Source: Symsagittifera roscoffensis
Lineage: Eukaryota > Xenacoelomorpha > Acoela > Convolutidae
NCBI RefSeq assembly: GCF_963678635.1
Contig: NC_087068.1
Span: forward strand, 47,323,785 to 47,387,784
Length of the DNA stretch: 64,000 nt
Direction of reading: 5' to 3'
The notes beneath the pieces were generated by a model, which ran no database searches, had not been told where the DNA came from, and saw only the letters and a list, made by a program, of their open reading frames with translations. Positions 61,575-64,000 of the stretch are shown here, one piece after another; position 1 is the first letter of the stretch, and every line of letters starts with the position of its first letter. The position numbers and the translations under genes were made by a program.

Positions 61575-62711
61575 CAATTCAAAAATCCATCAAAAATTGC
61601 TACCCAACAGTCACAAAATCAGTCTTCACCGACATCATCCCAAGATAATCCAACACCACCTTCAACTACTCAAAATCCTCAAACATCTACACGAATTTCT
61701 TTTCAAGACAATCCATACACCTTTGAAGAACGGCACGCTCGTTTATCTGAACCACTAGAACCAGTTCAACGACAAGCACCTCTAAGTGAACCAACATATA
61801 ATCTTTACCCAACACTACCACAAGAACTAAGTAGAATACGAAACCTTAGTCAAAACCAAAACACAACAGAAATAAATAGACAAATTATACATCCTCGACG
61901 AAATAGAAATTTTCAAACTCCCCGAGTTCATTTTGATATACCTCAATCCCCAACACAAACTACTCCAGAAAACACCACTGGTATCACACCAGAAACTCCT
62001 ACACTTTTTTCACAACGAAGCACTTCAAGTCTACCTTCAGACTACTTAGGTTCAACACCAACATCTGAACAAATACGAGAAAACCCTTTTAACCCCCCAA
62101 ACCTAACATCACGACTACCATATTGGACTACACATTCATTTACACAAGGTGAACCAAATTTAGCCAATGACCCCATAGATATTTCTACGGATACAACAAC
62201 ATCCTCATCACTACCAGAAACACTATCACTACCATCAACACCATCAACAAGTCAATTTTCACCACTACCCTTTAACTTAAATTTTCCAAATAATCTCGAC
62301 GCCAGATATCGAGAACAATCTTCAATAAATATTCCTTTAAGATTAGATTGGAATACATTCACAGCACCTCCACCATTATTTGGACAGCATCAAGAAAGTA
62401 ACCGCCTTCATAACTGGGCACTTAATAGATTACAATATCGCCAAGATATTCACAACGATATCCGTGATCACAATATTCAAATACTCCAACAAAACAGTTT
62501 ACAATTAAAGTTTGAAATCACAGTTAAATTATACAATATTACACAACATCCCTACCCATTAAATCCACCTAACATCACAGCTCAATCACTACCACCACCG
62601 TTTATAACTACCGAAGTAATATATAAATACGACAGATACACCAAAAACACAATTGGTTACATTACATTTTATAATCCATACTCAGGATTATCATACACAT
62701 GTATATTCTAA
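61575..62711 (+). CDS. E2 ORFX: 378 codons with no AUG
   Basis: This frame is open from just after TAA 61572-61574 to TAA 62709-62711 and contains no methionine codon at all. Residues about 1-235 are rich in Pro, Thr, Ser and Gln (disordered, possibly O-glycosylated or linker-like). Residues about 255-378 look folded (QLKFEITVKLYNITQHPYPL ... TIGYITFYNPYSGLSYTCIF). The 3' end overlaps the start of the envelope ORF by 13 bases. Its length and A-ending codon usage, shared with gag-pol, argue that it is translated, presumably from a near-cognate start or a spliced message. Function unknown. Confidence 0.6.
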   Translation, partial: QFKNPSKIATQQSQNQSSPTSSQDNPTPPSTTQNPQTSTRISFQDNPYTFEERHARLSEPLEPVQRQAPLSEPTYNLYPTLPQELSRIRNLSQNQNTTEINRQIIHPRRNRNFQTPRVHFDIPQSPTQTTPENTTGITPETPTLFSQRSTSSLPSDYLGSTPTSEQIRENPFNPPNLTSRLPYWTTHSFTQGEPNLANDPIDISTDTTTSSSLPETLSLPSTPSTSQFSPLPFNLNFPNNLDARYREQSSINIPLRLDWNTFTAPPPLFGQHQESNRLHNWALNRLQYRQDIHNDIRDHNIQILQQNSLQLKFEITVKLYNITQHPYPLNPPNITAQSLPPPFITTEVIYKYDRYTKNTIGYITFYNPYSGLSYTCIF

Positions 62712-64000
62712 AATTATTAAATTTTCTCCAACTCCTTTTTCTAGTAACCTCAATTCAAAACATAAACCCTTCACCTCGTACAGGACCACAAGATTTATTA
62801 GTAACACATTACGATTGCGAAGAAAATGAACAAAAAACACTACATAAATATGCAATCAATCAAGTATCACAATGTGAAACAGAACCACAAGCTATAGAAA
62901 CCACAGACATAATAGCAACACTCTACTCAAAAGCCCGAGCTACAACAGTTACAGGTTATAAATTCACAGCAACATTTTCCGAAAAGAAAGTACATTGTTC
63001 ACAAGTCTCGAACGGAAACAAAAACCGACTTGACCATGAATCATTCTATCAAAGTAATATAGAACGTCTTTTACATCTCAATCCCGACGATTGTAAAAAT
63101 GAATTACTTAGACTAAACATCACACAAAATAAAAATTCCCAAAGAAAATTAGTTAATTTTCAAGTTTTTTCAGACTCTGTACATCAATCACAACTTGAAA
63201 GACACCAAGGACATATAAAACTAGACGAAAAATACCCGTATAACGGCGCACACGGACGATTAACATATGACCTACATGATAAACATTGGATACCACACAT
63301 TGGTATAAATAACCCATCAAACTGCAAAGCAGACACAAAAAATAAAGGATATCAAGAAATAATGTTTTTCGATTGGAAAATACAACTCGAAAAAATACAA
63401 CTCACACGAGATTTATCTGATAATACAATGATCTATCAAGGAATCCGACTACCTTGTAAAAACGATCAAGGATATTGCGACCCTACAACAAGAACACAAG
63501 CAACAATTGTTTGGTTCCCCGAAGACACATGTACAACATTTCAAGTAGCAAAAATACACGCTCGTATGATAAAATTTCACGAAAAATATTTCATACAATC
63601 AATTCCTTACGAACAAGTCCATCCATCACGAAAACTAAGTTCCGATTTTAGAAACATAGATAACATAGAAAATAAATTGACACGTTTTCAAATATATCAA
63701 GAAACAGAACTTGCATGTAAATACAGAAATCCACTTCACAGAACACAATACTCTGAAATTTTAGTTGAATATGAAAAAGGATTCGACATGACCACTGGAA
63801 AAGTAAAAATCGACCCATATGCCACAGGTCATCCTCTAAACGAAGGAACATCCTATATACCAGTTAATTTTGAAAAAAGCAACGGACAACCTGGTGGACA
63901 TCTAAAACCTTATGACACCAGAAGCACACGCTTACAAGAATTATCACTAATGAATACCACATATTTTGGTAATATCCACTATGATATTCATTTGGATATG
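62699..64000 (+). CDS. E2 envelope-like glycoprotein (partial, runs off the window)
   Basis: The ATG at 62699 opens a frame of 434 codons that is still open at base 64000. Residues 1-18 form a typical signal peptide (short polar start, Leu/Phe core, small residues before the cleavage point). The ectodomain has regularly placed cysteines (first in a Y-D-C motif at residues 38-40) and N-glycosylation sequons (N-I-T; N-T-T near the edge). Position downstream of pol and topology fit an envelope protein of a retrovirus-like element. Which viral glycoprotein class it belongs to cannot be told from this part; fusion peptide and membrane anchor would lie outside. No breaks are seen. Confidence 0.7.
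   Translation, partial: MYILKLLNFLQLLFLVTSIQNINPSPRTGPQDLLVTHYDCEENEQKTLHKYAINQVSQCETEPQAIETTDIIATLYSKARATTVTGYKFTATFSEKKVHCSQVSNGNKNRLDHESFYQSNIERLLHLNPDDCKNELLRLNITQNKNSQRKLVNFQVFSDSVHQSQLERHQGHIKLDEKYPYNGAHGRLTYDLHDKHWIPHIGINNPSNCKADTKNKGYQEIMFFDWKIQLEKIQLTRDLSDNTMIYQGIRLPCKNDQGYCDPTTRTQATIVWFPEDTCTTFQVAKIHARMIKFHEKYFIQSIPYEQVHPSRKLSSDFRNIDNIENKLTRFQIYQETELACKYRNPLHRTQYSEILVEYEKGFDMTTGKVKIDPYATGHPLNEGTSYIPVNFEKSNGQPGGHLKPYDTRSTRLQELSLMNTTYFGNIHYDIHLDM

Larger units (their letters stand above)
50636..64000 (+). mobile_element. E2: retrovirus-like LTR element, apparently intact, open at the window edge
   Basis: From about 50636 the composition changes to a strongly A-rich, G-poor sense strand, and every large frame is open: a basic ORF, a 2740-codon gag-pol, two membrane ORFs, a 378-codon ORF and an envelope-like ORF. 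The RT/RNase H/integrase order is that of Ty3/Gypsy. The left end and the LTR could not be fixed because the 3' LTR is outside the window. The absence of stops and frameshifts over more than 12 kb contrasts with BEL1, BEL2 and E1 and implies recent function. Confidence 0.8.

Noticed and set aside
62699-64000. Assignment of the E2 envelope-like protein to a specific viral glycoprotein class
   Set aside because: Only the N-terminal part is in the window. Cysteine pattern and signal peptide alone do not discriminate, so no class is claimed.

Overview
This window looks like invertebrate animal nuclear DNA. The signs are spliced exons with GT/AG introns whose phases agree, long AT-rich introns and intergenic DNA, nested LTR retrotransposons and clusters of small inverted-repeat (MITE-like) elements. 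I cannot name the species. There are no rRNA genes, tRNA genes, CRISPR arrays or prokaryotic operons. Almost all of the protein-coding potential belongs to retroelements. The one exception I can build is the 3' end of a host gene on the + strand (44466-50220).

Layout. 1-4600: non-coding DNA full of roughly 200-bp inverted-repeat elements, one of them (2999-3200) with a 9-bp flanking duplication. 4606-12167 and 35649-36558: one decayed BEL/Pao element on the + strand (BEL1), carrying remnants of gag, zinc knuckles, protease, RT, RNase H, integrase and the integrase C-terminal domain. 12168-35648: a giant LTR element of about 23.5 kb (here E1, Ty3/Gypsy type) on the - strand, inserted inside the BEL1 integrase. 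Its two LTRs of about 540 bp are nearly identical. It has a leader of about 3.4 kb rich in a CCTCCGGATT motif, a gag-pol broken by stops, frameshifts and one RT deletion, a macro-domain-like segment, a coiled-coil plus SGNH/GDSL esterase protein, and about 6.8 kb of further unrecognised coding sequence. 36561-38305: a terminal-inverted-repeat element inside the BEL1 3' LTR. 38697-42435: a second, truncated BEL copy (BEL2). 42436-43600: a decayed intronless coding stretch. 44466-50220: six exons of the host gene; its last three internal-type exons look like duplicates of each other.

From about 50636 to the window edge lies a third element on the + strand (E2), which appears intact. It has a structured leader with a duplicated hairpin, a small basic protein ORF, one uninterrupted 2740-residue gag-protease-RT-RNase H-integrase ORF, two tiny membrane-protein ORFs joined by an ATGA overlap, a 378-codon ORF with no methionine codon, and an envelope-like ORF with a signal peptide that is still open at base 64000. 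The sense strand is strongly A-rich and G-poor. Nothing in it is broken, so it may be young or active.

The strongest candidates for something undescribed are: (1) the compact overlapping 3' gene block of E2, with an almost AUG-free stretch of about 1.1 kb leading to the envelope start; (2) a hairpin motif found three times per BEL element, with the same loop and different but still paired stems; (3) the large accessory coding region of E1 downstream of its integrase.
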